A stretch of 64,000 bases of DNA from UBA2365 sp964594045. Lineage in GTDB: Bacteria; Bacteroidota; Bacteroidia; Chitinophagales; Saprospiraceae. The stretch lies in NCBI GenBank assembly GCA_964594045.1, contig CAZQKR010000003.1:62001-126000 (forward strand). The letters run 5' to 3'. The position numbers and the translations under genes are program-made. Below are positions 33,394 through 42,371 of the stretch, piece after piece; the first letter of the stretch is position 1; each line of letters starts with the position of its first letter. The notes beneath the pieces were generated by a model. The model did not search any database and had not been told where the DNA came from. It saw only the letters and a list, made by a program, of their open reading frames with translations.

Positions 33394-34197
33394 ATGAGTA
33401 CGAAGAAAAAAATTACCAGAGTGGGGGGTGATGCTGCCACCAGCCCGGAACCGCTGGAAGGAAGAACTTTTGTAGCAAGCGCAGAAAGCAAGGCCAAGGC
33501 AAAACAACTGAGGCTTTTTGCCATCCTGGCGTGGGTGGTTGCCATAGGAATTGAGCTATACCTGATTTTTGGTGTCCTGTTCAAGCCACCGATCAATATG
33601 CCCATCCTGATCATAGGTATCGTGGTCAATCTGATACTGGCTATTTTAGGTTCATGGTTATGGAAAAAATCCAACCGGCTGGATCCTGCGTCAGAAAAGG
33701 AGAAAACGCGATTTTTCCTTCAGAATCAACTGGGGGCGATCATGGGTGTTCTGGCGTTTTTACCATTGGTTATACTCATATTCACGAACAAGGACTTATC
33801 CGGAAAACAAAAAGGTATCGTTGGTTCCATTGCAGTGATCGCAATGCTGGTTGCTGGTATCACCGGAGTGGATTTCAATCCGCCTTCCGTGGAGGAATAT
33901 ACAGAACAGATCAACCAGGTCGAGCAATTGAATGACGGGAAGAATGAAGTTTTCTGGACTAAATCAGGGACAAAATACCACCTGTACTCAGATTGTTACC
34001 ATATCAACACGGATAAAACGGATGAGATCATGCAGGGATCAGTTGAGCAGGCAAGGGAGTTGAAAAAAATCACAGAATTGTGTAAAACCTGTGAAGAAAG
34101 ACGATTGAAGGAGAAAGATATGACGACAGAAGAAGCATTACCTGTAGAAACACCGGAAGTATCCGAAGAAACTTCAGAAGAAGTAGCTCCGGAATAG
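33394..34197 (+). CDS. Membrane protein with small Cys/His motif
   Basis: The protein has 267 residues. A polar N-terminus (1-45) precedes four hydrophobic helices (about 48-66, 70-90, 113-130 and 142-158). The soluble C-terminal part has FWTKSGTKYHLYSDCYHI at about 190-207 and LCKTCEERR at about 230; one Cys and one His here and a C-x2-C pair there may bind a metal. The tail is acidic and Glu/Thr-rich. This TKYH..xxCxxI..C..C pattern occurs in other bacterial membrane or surface proteins, but I know of no assigned role. It is alone, followed by a terminator. Confidence 0.75.
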   Translation: MSTKKKITRVGGDAATSPEPLEGRTFVASAESKAKAKQLRLFAILAWVVAIGIELYLIFGVLFKPPINMPILIIGIVVNLILAILGSWLWKKSNRLDPASEKEKTRFFLQNQLGAIMGVLAFLPLVILIFTNKDLSGKQKGIVGSIAVIAMLVAGITGVDFNPPSVEEYTEQINQVEQLNDGKNEVFWTKSGTKYHLYSDCYHINTDKTDEIMQGSVEQARELKKITELCKTCEERRLKEKDMTTEEALPVETPEVSEETSEEVAPE

Positions 34198-34520
34198 CAC
34201 ATATTTTGCAATATCAATATCGTAAATTGAAAAGGTCATCAGCTTTTGCCTGATGGCCTTTTTTAATTACTTCATCATAGTCAGGCTTATAAGTGAACAA
34301 CAAGAAAAAGTCTGCATTTTATTACAAATCACTAATGCAGTTCTCATTTAATTTTCTGCGATGCTCCGAAGCATTAACAACTTATTTACTTTTTAACCTA
34401 AACAAAACCCTTTTAAAATTACTTTATAGCCCAATTGCATTTGCAATAGAGGTAAATACGCCTGTAAGAACAAAACGAAAGTTGCTGACGGGCATTTTTT
34501 AAAAATTAAAAATCTTGAAA
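34198..34520. other. Intergenic region with terminator and palindrome
   Basis: These 323 bases hold the terminator of the upstream gene and, at 34434-34447, the palindrome ATTGCATTTGCAAT, which lies 73 bases ahead of the yceI-type gene and may be a regulator site. A 69-codon frame at 34293-34502 starts with GTG and looks like chance. Confidence 0.5.
34232..34266 (+). terminator. Rho-independent terminator
   Basis: An 11-bp stem, AAGGTCATCAG (34232-34242) with CTGATGGCCTT (34250-34260) and one G-T pair, is followed by a T-run. It ends the membrane-protein gene upstream. Confidence 0.75.
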
Positions 34521-35093
34521 ATGAAAGTATTAAAAAGTGTTTTAGTTTTATTGATGGTAGGTTTCACCATGTTTGCTTATGCGCAAAACAAACCGATCAA
34601 TGTAAAATCAAGTACCATTGAGTGGAAAGGTTCAAAAGTAATTGGCGGATCACATAACGGAAGTATTCAGTTTAAATCAGGTTCAGTTGTACTGGACAGC
34701 AAAGGAAATTTCAAAGGTGGTACTTTTGAAGTGGACATGAATTCAGTTGTGGTAAAAGATCTTGAAGCCGGCAAAGGAAAAGAAAAACTGGAAGGTCATC
34801 TTAAAAGCGATGATTTTTTTGGTGTAGAGAAATTTCCGGTTTCCAAGCTGAAAGTGACCAAGCTCAAAAGTCTGAAGAACGGTAAATTTGAAGCTACTGC
34901 AGACCTGACCATAAAAGGAATTACCAAAAGCATCACTTTCCCAATGTCTTTCAGCGGTAAGAAAGGAGAAGCAAAAGTGACCATTGACAGAACACAGTTT
35001 GATATCAGATACGGTTCAGACAGCTTTTTTGATAATTTGGGAGACAAAGCCATTTCCAATAATTTCGAGTTGGATATCGTTGTTTTCATATAA
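34521..35093 (+). CDS. YceI-family periplasmic protein
   Basis: The protein has 190 residues from the ATG at 34521, which opens a signal peptide MKVLKSVLVLLMVGFTMFAYA. The mature part is a lipocalin-like YceI domain: STIEWKGSKVIGGSHNGSIQF at about 31-51 (the usual V.W.g.k..g.H.G...), GGTFEVDMNSV, HLKSDDFFGVEKFP, a KGITKSITFP motif, and IDRTQFDIRYGS near residue 158. The YceI fold binds polyisoprenoid or other amphiphilic lipids. It is a single gene after an intergenic region with a palindrome. Confidence 0.93.
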   Translation: MKVLKSVLVLLMVGFTMFAYAQNKPINVKSSTIEWKGSKVIGGSHNGSIQFKSGSVVLDSKGNFKGGTFEVDMNSVVVKDLEAGKGKEKLEGHLKSDDFFGVEKFPVSKLKVTKLKSLKNGKFEATADLTIKGITKSITFPMSFSGKKGEAKVTIDRTQFDIRYGSDSFFDNLGDKAISNNFELDIVVFI

Positions 35094-35222
35094 TTTTTTC
35101 GAGTTGAATTCTTGAAAATTAAGTGTTTTTGAATGACAATATTTCGGCAGGTTGACCCGGTTTTGGGTCAACCTGTTGAGTTTTTAGCGAATATTTATTG
35201 ATCAAAATAAATTTCCAAACAG

Positions 35223-35942
35223 ATGGAGAACATAGTTTTGCACCAGTCAGCCACCAGAGGAGCAGCGGATTATGGTTGGTTAAAAACGAGATATACTTTC
35301 AGCTTTGCCAACTATTATGATCCAAAGCGCATACATTTTGGCGTATTAAGGGTATTGAATGACGATATTGTTGCCGGAGGTATGGGTTTTGGCACACATC
35401 CTCACGACAATATGGAGATCATTACCATTCCACTGGAAGGCGCGCTGGCGCACAAGGACAGCATGGGCAATGGTTCTGTCATCCATGCAGGAGATATTCA
35501 GGTCATGAGTGCCGGTTCAGGAATAACGCATAGTGAGTACAATCATTATGAAGACAGGGTTGCACGGCTGCTTCAGATCTGGCTTTTCCCCAATAAAAAA
35601 AATGTTGAACCCCGTTATGGTCAGTTAAGCCTTGACATTAAACAGCAAAAAAACCGATTTCAACAAATCTTATCTCCCGATCCTGAAGATGAAGGTTTAT
35701 GGATCCACCAGGATGCCTGGTTTTACCTTGGAAGCTTTGAAAAGGGTTTGGAAACGACTTATGCGATCAAAAGGCCTGAGAATGGTGTTTATGTATTTGT
35801 GATCAATGGTGAAGTTGAGGTGAACGGACAGTCATTGCACACCAGGGACGGACTAGGCATATCTTTTGAAGAAACAATTCATTTTAACATTCAGTCTGAT
35901 GACACACAGATCTTGTTAATGGATATTCCTGTAAAACTTTAA
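35223..35942 (+). CDS. Pirin-family protein
   Basis: The protein has 239 residues and a bicupin. The N-terminal cupin has FGTHPHDNMEIITIPLEG at about 58-75 (metal-binding His and Glu residues), AGDIQVMSAGSGITHSE at about 90-106, and RLLQIWLFP. The C-terminal cupin has VYVFVINGEVEVNGQ and LLMDIP at the end. Pirins are iron-binding proteins; some have quercetinase activity, most have no known role. An NADPH-dependent FMN reductase-type gene starts 10 bp downstream, so the two are probably co-transcribed and linked to redox defence. Confidence 0.92.
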   Translation: MENIVLHQSATRGAADYGWLKTRYTFSFANYYDPKRIHFGVLRVLNDDIVAGGMGFGTHPHDNMEIITIPLEGALAHKDSMGNGSVIHAGDIQVMSAGSGITHSEYNHYEDRVARLLQIWLFPNKKNVEPRYGQLSLDIKQQKNRFQQILSPDPEDEGLWIHQDAWFYLGSFEKGLETTYAIKRPENGVYVFVINGEVEVNGQSLHTRDGLGISFEETIHFNIQSDDTQILLMDIPVKL

Positions 35943-35952
35943 ATTCAGAAAA

Positions 35953-36486
35953 ATGAAAATTTTGGCATTCTCAACCAGTGCAAGCTCTGTTTCTATCAAT
36001 AAAAAACTTGTCAGTGAGGTCTTGAAGCATTTTGAAGGAGCCTCAGTGGATTTTCCGGAAATGAATGAATATGATCTGACGATCTTTACAACAGACAAGG
36101 AAAAAAGGGATGGTATTCCGGATAAAGTATTTGAATTTGCGTCCAGAATAGATCAGGCTGATCTGATCATTCTGTCGCTTGCAGAACATAACGGTGCATA
36201 TACGGCAATTTTCAAGAATTTACTGGATTGGACTTCGAGGATTCCCGGCCGCAGTGTTTTCAACAACAGAAAAATTTTTCTCCTGGCCACTTCCACCGGG
36301 CCCAGAGGAGGATCCACGGTTTTGGGAATCGCTTCTGCACGTTTTCCATTCAATGGCGGAGAAGTGGTGGAAACCTTTTCATTACCCCTATTCAATGAAA
36401 ATTTTGATGAAGAAAAAGGGATCCTCCACGATGATAAAAGACTTGAATTGCTGGAGAAGACAGAGAGGATCAGGCGAATGTTCTAA
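35953..36486 (+). CDS. NAD(P)H-dependent FMN reductase-type flavoprotein
   Basis: The protein has 177 residues. It begins MKILAFSTSASSVSINKKL, a variant of the flavodoxin-like phosphate loop, and has DQADLIILSLAEHNGAYTA at about 56-74 and LKNLLDW-like text (FKNLLDWTSRI). FLLATSTGPRGGSTVLGIA follows near residue 109. These are hallmarks of the NADPH-dependent FMN reductase family (SsuE/ArsH/chromate reductase type). It reduces quinones, azo dyes or flavins; the true substrate is not known. It lies 10 bp after the pirin gene. Confidence 0.9.
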   Translation: MKILAFSTSASSVSINKKLVSEVLKHFEGASVDFPEMNEYDLTIFTTDKEKRDGIPDKVFEFASRIDQADLIILSLAEHNGAYTAIFKNLLDWTSRIPGRSVFNNRKIFLLATSTGPRGGSTVLGIASARFPFNGGEVVETFSLPLFNENFDEEKGILHDDKRLELLEKTERIRRMF

Positions 36487-36763
36487 AATGACAAAATTGA
36501 CGCAAACGAAAATCAATATTACCTTAAAGCAGCATATTTGAGTTCTTATCAATTTGCCTTTTTGCAGCCTCATTGGCATAATAGTGCCCTGAAATAGTCA
36601 AAAAAAATCACAGAAAAAAGTGAAGTTAAATCAACATTCTTATTATTTTTGAATAATATCCATTAAAAGTTTGATGATCCCGTTATTTTCATAGAAATAT
36701 TTGTTCTTTTAATAAAAGATCAAAGTTATTATTTACTATTATTTAATTTTTAAAAATTATTCA

Positions 36764-37303
36764 ATGAAAAAAATGTTGATTGGCGCCCTCGTGGGCGGCT
36801 TGCTTTTGTTTATCTGGCAATTTCTTTCCTGGAGTCTGCTCAATGTGCATGGCAGCCAACAGCAGTATACTGCCAGCCAGGATACTATCCTTGAAATGCT
36901 TTCCAATAATCTCGAAGAAGGCACTTATTTCCTACCAACTGTACCGGAGGGTACATCTCAGGAGGATGCTCAAAAGTTCATGGAGGAACAAACGGGAAAA
37001 CCCTGGGCGGTGGTCAGTTATCATGGATCCATGTCAGATAACATGCCAATGAATATGCTCAGAGGTTTTGCAGTGGATTTCCTGGCTGCACTTTTCCTGT
37101 GTTGGATCCTGATGAAATTCAGCAATCTGACGTTTACCAATGCACTGTTTTCCTCCCTGGCGGTTGGATTTATCGGATATTTTACGGTCACATACCTCAA
37201 CAGCATCTGGTTTGAGGGTAATACCATTCCTGAACTGATAGATGTTGTAGTCAGTTGGGGACTGGTCGGAGTATGGTTAGGCTGGTGGCTTAAGAAGCGA
37301 TAA
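36764..37303 (+). CDS. Hypothetical four-helix membrane protein
   Basis: The protein has 179 residues. An N-terminal helix (about 4-28) is followed by a polar loop (29-97) with EEGTYFLPTVPEGTSQEDA, then three helices (about 98-115, 122-143 and 155-175) and a KKR end. The second and third helices are rich in Phe, Leu and Trp. I do not recognise a family with confidence. It is a single gene in front of a strong bidirectional terminator. Its upstream region (36487-36763) is AT-rich with no clear promoter. Confidence 0.7.
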   Translation: MKKMLIGALVGGLLLFIWQFLSWSLLNVHGSQQQYTASQDTILEMLSNNLEEGTYFLPTVPEGTSQEDAQKFMEEQTGKPWAVVSYHGSMSDNMPMNMLRGFAVDFLAALFLCWILMKFSNLTFTNALFSSLAVGFIGYFTVTYLNSIWFEGNTIPELIDVVVSWGLVGVWLGWWLKKR

Positions 37304-37310
37304 CGATCAA

Positions 37311-37344
37311 AAAAGTGATGCGGTCATTTGACCGCATCACTTTT
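37311..37344. terminator. Bidirectional terminator, perfect 16-bp stem
   Basis: The stem AAAAGTGATGCGGTCA (37311-37326) pairs perfectly with 37329-37344, with a tiny loop. A-runs and T-runs flank it on both strands. It separates a plus-strand gene from the minus-strand POT transporter gene. Confidence 0.85.
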
Positions 37345-37434
37345 AATATCTGATCAATTTTCCTGGCCAGTGTTCACCTTTCCCGTCGATTTCGTGATTA
37401 TTGACTATTTCAAGAAGTAAAATTTGCGTCTTAC

Positions 37435-38727
37435 TCACCTTTTAGGCGCCAGGAAACGATTGTACAGCAGCAGTGAAATGATGGCCACCACGCCGATACC
37501 GGTGAAGATCATCCACAGCAGATCAGGACGGTTCATACCATCGACAAATTTTACATAAAGGGTTGCCCCAAGAATACCTCCGACACCGCTTCCGATCACT
37601 CCGTAGAGGAAAGAATACCCCAGGTACAAGGCTTTTTTATCCGGCGGAGCGATCAGGCCAACGTAGCTGATGAATTTTGGGTGGGCGGTCATTTCACCGA
37701 TGGAGAAGATCATGATACCCGCAATGAATACCCATGATTCCATGGATATCGCCAGTATACCCATACCGATCGTTCCTAAACCTATTCCGAAGATCATAGT
37801 AGGCAACGCCTTGAAATTCTTTACAATACTGGAAATGAACAGCTGCAATGCAATGATGGTCCCGGCATTCAGGACAGTAACGTGTTCGGGGTCAAACTGC
37901 CAGCTGGGATTCTCTGTAAACAGCGACAGAAAACTATTGACTGCCTTGTTGACAGGTGTCATATCCACATGTTCGGTCAGGTACCACAACACAGTATCAA
38001 ACATCTGGAAATACAAAATCCAGAACATGGAATAGATCACGATCATGATGACAAAGCGATAATCTTTAAGAACGAGCACGATCCCTTTAAAGACTTCAAG
38101 GATATTTTTGGTATTTTCCGGTTTTGCAGGTTCCTTGTAAACAAACAGGTTGAGCAATAAAAGCCAGCCTGTTCCGATAGAAGCCATGATGAAAATATAA
38201 GACCAGGAAATGTCTTTGAGGTATGGTACCAGGATCAGCGGGAAGATAAAGGCCCCAAGATTGATGCTCCAGTAAAAAATCCCGAAACCGAGTGTGCTGT
38301 TACTTTCATCTGTTTCTCTTGCAATCGTACCGGAGATAAGTGGCTTGAAAAAACCGGCACCGAGAACCATGAGCAGCAGGCTCATAAACACCAGGCCGTA
38401 GGAGGTGACTGTACTCGTCAGAAAATAGCCGAGACTCATAATGGCAAAAGCAAACATCAGGACTCTCCTGTATCCGAACCGGTCTGCAATCGCTCCTGAA
38501 ATGATAGGCAACAGGTACAACAGCGGTGTGATGGTACTTTTGATCACGCCGACACTTTCCTTCGAAAATCCGAGTCCTCCTTCATTTACATTTAAAACCA
38601 GGTAAACAGACAAGACGGACATGACGCCATAATAAGAACCTCTTTCAAAAAACTCCATAATGATCACTGTCCAGAAATTTTTTGAGAAGGATCTGAATCC
38701 TTTTTTTTCTTTTGTTGGTTGCTCCAT
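37435..38727 (-). CDS. POT/PTR2-family peptide transporter
   Basis: The protein has 430 residues from the ATG at 38727 (MEQPTKEKK); a longer frame to 38838 adds a poorly fitting extension. It has 12 hydrophobic helices. Family signatures are visible: EFFERGSYYG at about 24-33 (compare ExxERFxYYG), and the FYWSINLGAF stretch at about 153, matching the PTR2 FYxxINxG signature. Members import di- and tripeptides with protons. Together with the S46 peptidase in this window it fits a peptide-feeding lifestyle, although the two genes are not linked. Confidence 0.88.
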   Translation of the reverse strand: MEQPTKEKKGFRSFSKNFWTVIIMEFFERGSYYGVMSVLSVYLVLNVNEGGLGFSKESVGVIKSTITPLLYLLPIISGAIADRFGYRRVLMFAFAIMSLGYFLTSTVTSYGLVFMSLLLMVLGAGFFKPLISGTIARETDESNSTLGFGIFYWSINLGAFIFPLILVPYLKDISWSYIFIMASIGTGWLLLLNLFVYKEPAKPENTKNILEVFKGIVLVLKDYRFVIMIVIYSMFWILYFQMFDTVLWYLTEHVDMTPVNKAVNSFLSLFTENPSWQFDPEHVTVLNAGTIIALQLFISSIVKNFKALPTMIFGIGLGTIGMGILAISMESWVFIAGIMIFSIGEMTAHPKFISYVGLIAPPDKKALYLGYSFLYGVIGSGVGGILGATLYVKFVDGMNRPDLLWMIFTGIGVVAIISLLLYNRFLAPKR

Positions 38728-38938
38728 TGGATAAATGTTTCTTTTAATCACTGAAAAATACTGAAGAATGCTGCTTTGCCTGCAGCACAACACCCATATC
38801 AGGCAATCTAGACCGGAAAGCCGGTCAAAACGGTTCACAAAATACGGATTAGAATTGGCAAATAAAAATTACGGATTATCATTTTATATTTTTCAGTTTT
38901 CCCTTCATCTGATTTGCCGGTAAGCGATTTTATTTAGT

Positions 38939-38946
38939 TAACTTTG
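38939..38946 (+). promoter_or_regulatory. Possible -7 element (TAACTTTG) for mgtE
   Basis: It matches TAnnTTTG, with a TTTG about 22 bases upstream (slightly far from the usual 19). The start codon is at 38976. Confidence 0.45.
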
Positions 38947-38975
38947 TTCATTCTTCAACGCGCAAACCGATTTGT

Positions 38976-40328
38976 ATGGAATTCATTGCTGAGAACACAA
39001 GTATGGAGGATTTCAGGAAACTGATCGAGCTGAAAGAAGTTGATCAGCTGAATGACTTGTTGACTCAGATGCACTCTGCAGATATTGCAGAGTTGATGGA
39101 GGAACTGGAGCCGGAAGAAGCTGATTATATTTTCAGCATCATGGATCCGGACAATTCGGCGGAGGTGTTGCTTGAATTGGATGAGGACCTCAGAGAGACC
39201 ATTCTGGCCAATCTTTCACCTGAAGAGATTGCAGATGAGCTGGATGAGCTGAGTTCAGATGATGCGGCGGACATCATTTCAGAATTGCCACATAATATCA
39301 AGCAGGAGGTCATCCAGGAAATTGAGGATGAAGATTTTGCCAAAGATGTGATCGAGTTGCTGAGGTACGACCACCAGACTGCCGGTGGTTTGATGGCGAA
39401 GGAGTTCATTAAGGTGAATGAAAACTGGCCGGTGGTTGATTGTACCAAAGAAATGAGGCACCAGGCTCAGAATGTCAAAAAGGTGCATGCCATATACGTA
39501 GTGGATGACCATGACAAGCTGGTTGGCCGCCTCTCCTTGCGCAGATTGCTGACAACCAATCTCCGGGCACCAATAAAGGATATTTACATCAAGGATGTCA
39601 AATCTGTCACGGTCGATACCGAAGATGTAGAAGTTGCCCGGATCATGCAGAAATATGACCTTGAGGCCATTCCTGTACTGGATGAACTGGGTACTTTGGT
39701 GGGGATCGTGACCATCGACGACATTGTGGACGTGATCAAGGAGGAAGCGGATAAGGACTACCAGATGGCAGCCGGTATCTCGCAGGATGTTGAAGCGGAT
39801 GACACTATTTTTCAACTGACCAAAGCGCGCTTTCCCTGGTTGTTTTTGGCACTATTGGGTAGTCTGGTAGTGGTGAAGGTGTCCGGAAGTTTTGATGCGG
39901 CGCTTGATAAATTTCCTGTTTTGTTTTTCTTTACTCCGCTTATCGCGGCAATGGCGGGCAATGTTGGAGTACAGTCTTCAGCGATCATCGTTCAGGGTTT
40001 GGCCAATAATAGCCTGAGTGGTACGCTGTTCAACCGTTTACTGAAAGAGTTCAGTCTGAGCCTGATGAATGGAATGGTACTCGCATTGCTGTTAATGATA
40101 AGCAGTTATTTCCTTATCGGAGCGGAGTTCACGGTTGCATTGACTGTTTCCATTGCATTGATTTCAGTGATCGTCATCGCTTCACTCATCGGCACCTTTG
40201 TCCCGATCACGCTCAACAAATACGGGGTAGATCCTGCATTGGCCACCGGGCCGTTCATTACCACGAGCAACGATATTTTAGGGATCCTGATCTATTTCTC
40301 AATTGCCAAACTGATACTCGGATTTTAG
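38976..40328 (+). CDS. mgtE: Magnesium transporter MgtE
   Basis: The protein has 450 residues in the standard MgtE layout: an N-terminal superhelical domain (about 10-130, rich in Asp/Glu with LSPEEIADELDELSSDD), a CBS pair (about 135-260), and a C-terminal membrane domain of five helices (about 285-450) with GNVGVQSSAIIVQGL and PFITTSNDILGILIYF. The acidic N and CBS domains sense cytosolic Mg2+ and gate the channel. All parts are full length. The next gene, a GH13 enzyme, starts 63 bp downstream but is not functionally linked in any obvious way. Confidence 0.95.
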   Translation: MEFIAENTSMEDFRKLIELKEVDQLNDLLTQMHSADIAELMEELEPEEADYIFSIMDPDNSAEVLLELDEDLRETILANLSPEEIADELDELSSDDAADIISELPHNIKQEVIQEIEDEDFAKDVIELLRYDHQTAGGLMAKEFIKVNENWPVVDCTKEMRHQAQNVKKVHAIYVVDDHDKLVGRLSLRRLLTTNLRAPIKDIYIKDVKSVTVDTEDVEVARIMQKYDLEAIPVLDELGTLVGIVTIDDIVDVIKEEADKDYQMAAGISQDVEADDTIFQLTKARFPWLFLALLGSLVVVKVSGSFDAALDKFPVLFFFTPLIAAMAGNVGVQSSAIIVQGLANNSLSGTLFNRLLKEFSLSLMNGMVLALLLMISSYFLIGAEFTVALTVSIALISVIVIASLIGTFVPITLNKYGVDPALATGPFITTSNDILGILIYFSIAKLILGF

Positions 40329-40391
40329 CAGAAAGATTCAGGAAATGTTTGAACCCATGCGTCAAAAGGAACATCAATTGCTTTTTCAGCC

Positions 40392-42179
40392 ATGAAAAAA
40401 CAAAAAATCATCATCTATCAGGTTTTGACCCGTCTGTTTGGTATTCAACAAGAAAAATTCGTTCCCTGGGGAACCATTGAAGAAAACGGGGTTGGAAAAA
40501 TGAGTGATTTTACCCCGGAAGCATTAAAGGCAGTCAGGGACCTTGGAATCACCCATATCTGGTACACCGGTATTGTGCATCATGCGGTGATACGCGATTA
40601 TTCCGCTTACGGGATCAGCCATGACCACCCTCAAGTGGTTAAGGGCCGGGCCGGATCACCCTATGCGATCAAGGATTATTACAGCGTGGATCCTGATCTG
40701 GCGGAAGATCCGATGAAGCGAATGGAGGAATTCGAACAACTTGTGAACAGAACGCACCTTGCCGGTCTGAAAATGCTCATCGATATCGTACCCAACCACG
40801 TTGCAAGACATTACCATTCCATTGGAAAACCTGCCGGTACAGATGATTTCGGCCAATCAGATGATACTTCGCTTGAATATCACCGCAACAATAACTTTTA
40901 TTATGTTCCAGGGAAAGCCTTTGAATTGCCGGAATGGGAAAATGGATATCTACCTCTTGGCGGGCGACCCTGGCCGGTTGAGTTGGGAGAATATGTTGAA
41001 TTTCCCGCAAAATGGACCGGAAATGACTGCAGACATCATCGTCCAGGTTTTTATGACTGGTACGAAACGGTCAAGCTGAATTACGGGGTCAGGCCTGACG
41101 GAAGTCATGATTTTCCGTTTTTACCGGATGATTTTGCTGAAAAAGATGTGAAATCACATTACGAATTCTGGCAGCAACAGGAGGAATTGCCCGACACATG
41201 GAAAAAAATGAAAGAAATCGCCTTGTTCTGGCTGGCAAAAGGCGTCGATGGATTTCGTTTTGACATGGCTGAAATGGTTCCGGTTCCTTTTTGGAGTTAT
41301 CTCAACGCTGCCATCAAACATTTTTATCCGGATGCTTTGCTCATCGCAGAGGTTTATCAGCCTCATCTGTACCATGATTTCCTGTTCAAGGCTAAAATGG
41401 ATCTGCTATATGATAAAGTCGACCTGTATGATACCCTGAAAAACATTTTGACAGGAAAAGCCACCTGTCATGATATTTTTCCGGTTTCGGACCGGCTATA
41501 CCCTTATTCGGACCGGCTGCTGCATTTCATGGAGAACCATGATGAAGACCGGATCGCAGGAAATTCTTTTTTGGCTGATGCCAAATCTGCCTTGCCGGCT
41601 ATGGTGATCTCAGGGTGCCTGGACCAGGGAGCTCTCATGGTGTATTTTGGTCAGGAAACCGGGGAAGCAGCGCTTGATGCAGCAGGATTTGGCGGTGGCG
41701 GTAAGACAAGTATCTTCGATTATATCCGGGTCCCGAAGATCCGCGAATGGATGAATGGAGGAAAGTTTGACGGAGGTCTGCTCTCCGGGGAAAGCAAGGA
41801 ATTGAGGGAAAGCTACAGGGCATTATTGCGGTTTTGCCTGAACAGTGAAGCCCTGCAAGGCCGGTTTTACGACCTTCACAGGCATAATTCACAGCTGGAT
41901 CCGGGCGAAAAGTGGGGAAAACTTTATGTTTTTGCCAGGTATGGTGTGGATGAGAAGCTGCTTATCGCGTGCAATTTTGATATGTATAATGGCTATCATT
42001 TCCGTTTGGCGTTATATATAGAATTGGTTAAGATCTGGGAATTGAAACCGGGAAGTTACCGGCTTACAGATCAACTTGGAGGACAACATGATTTCATGCT
42101 GACAGTTGAAGGTGATCATGCGTTTGCAGATCTTGACATTGAAAAATCTGGCTCATTGATATTAAAGCTGGAGAACTGA
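40392..42179 (+). CDS. GH13 alpha-amylase-family enzyme, cytosolic
   Basis: The protein has 595 residues and no signal peptide, so it probably acts on intracellular glycogen or oligosaccharides. The four GH13 regions are intact: KMLIDIVPNHVAR, GVDGFRFDMAEM with nucleophile D291, LLIAEVYQP with acid E320, and MENHDEDR with D384. A long insertion between regions I and II (about 140-280) holds a DDFGQSDDTSLEYHRNNN stretch. The C-terminal beta domain ends near residue 595. The exact specificity (alpha-amylase or another) cannot be read. A second, secreted GH13 gene follows. Confidence 0.88.
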   Translation: MKKQKIIIYQVLTRLFGIQQEKFVPWGTIEENGVGKMSDFTPEALKAVRDLGITHIWYTGIVHHAVIRDYSAYGISHDHPQVVKGRAGSPYAIKDYYSVDPDLAEDPMKRMEEFEQLVNRTHLAGLKMLIDIVPNHVARHYHSIGKPAGTDDFGQSDDTSLEYHRNNNFYYVPGKAFELPEWENGYLPLGGRPWPVELGEYVEFPAKWTGNDCRHHRPGFYDWYETVKLNYGVRPDGSHDFPFLPDDFAEKDVKSHYEFWQQQEELPDTWKKMKEIALFWLAKGVDGFRFDMAEMVPVPFWSYLNAAIKHFYPDALLIAEVYQPHLYHDFLFKAKMDLLYDKVDLYDTLKNILTGKATCHDIFPVSDRLYPYSDRLLHFMENHDEDRIAGNSFLADAKSALPAMVISGCLDQGALMVYFGQETGEAALDAAGFGGGGKTSIFDYIRVPKIREWMNGGKFDGGLLSGESKELRESYRALLRFCLNSEALQGRFYDLHRHNSQLDPGEKWGKLYVFARYGVDEKLLIACNFDMYNGYHFRLALYIELVKIWELKPGSYRLTDQLGGQHDFMLTVEGDHAFADLDIEKSGSLILKLEN

Positions 42180-42371
42180 CCTTATTCAAACAGAGGACTG
42201 TAAATCTGAGCAGTTGCTAAAATCAGGCCAACAGCAAATTTTTCTAGTGGTCTCCACAACGATTGCACCGTTTTGCTTGTTAATAGAAAAAGCGTATTTT
42301 TAGAGCCTGTATACAGGAAAATTTAACTGGCCTCAGATTTGTCCTGCAAATTTTTATTTAAAACCATAAAC

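Noticed and set aside
34293..34502. 69-codon frame before the yceI-type gene
   Set aside because: It starts with GTG, has no ribosome-binding site or family likeness, and lies in an AT-rich spacer.
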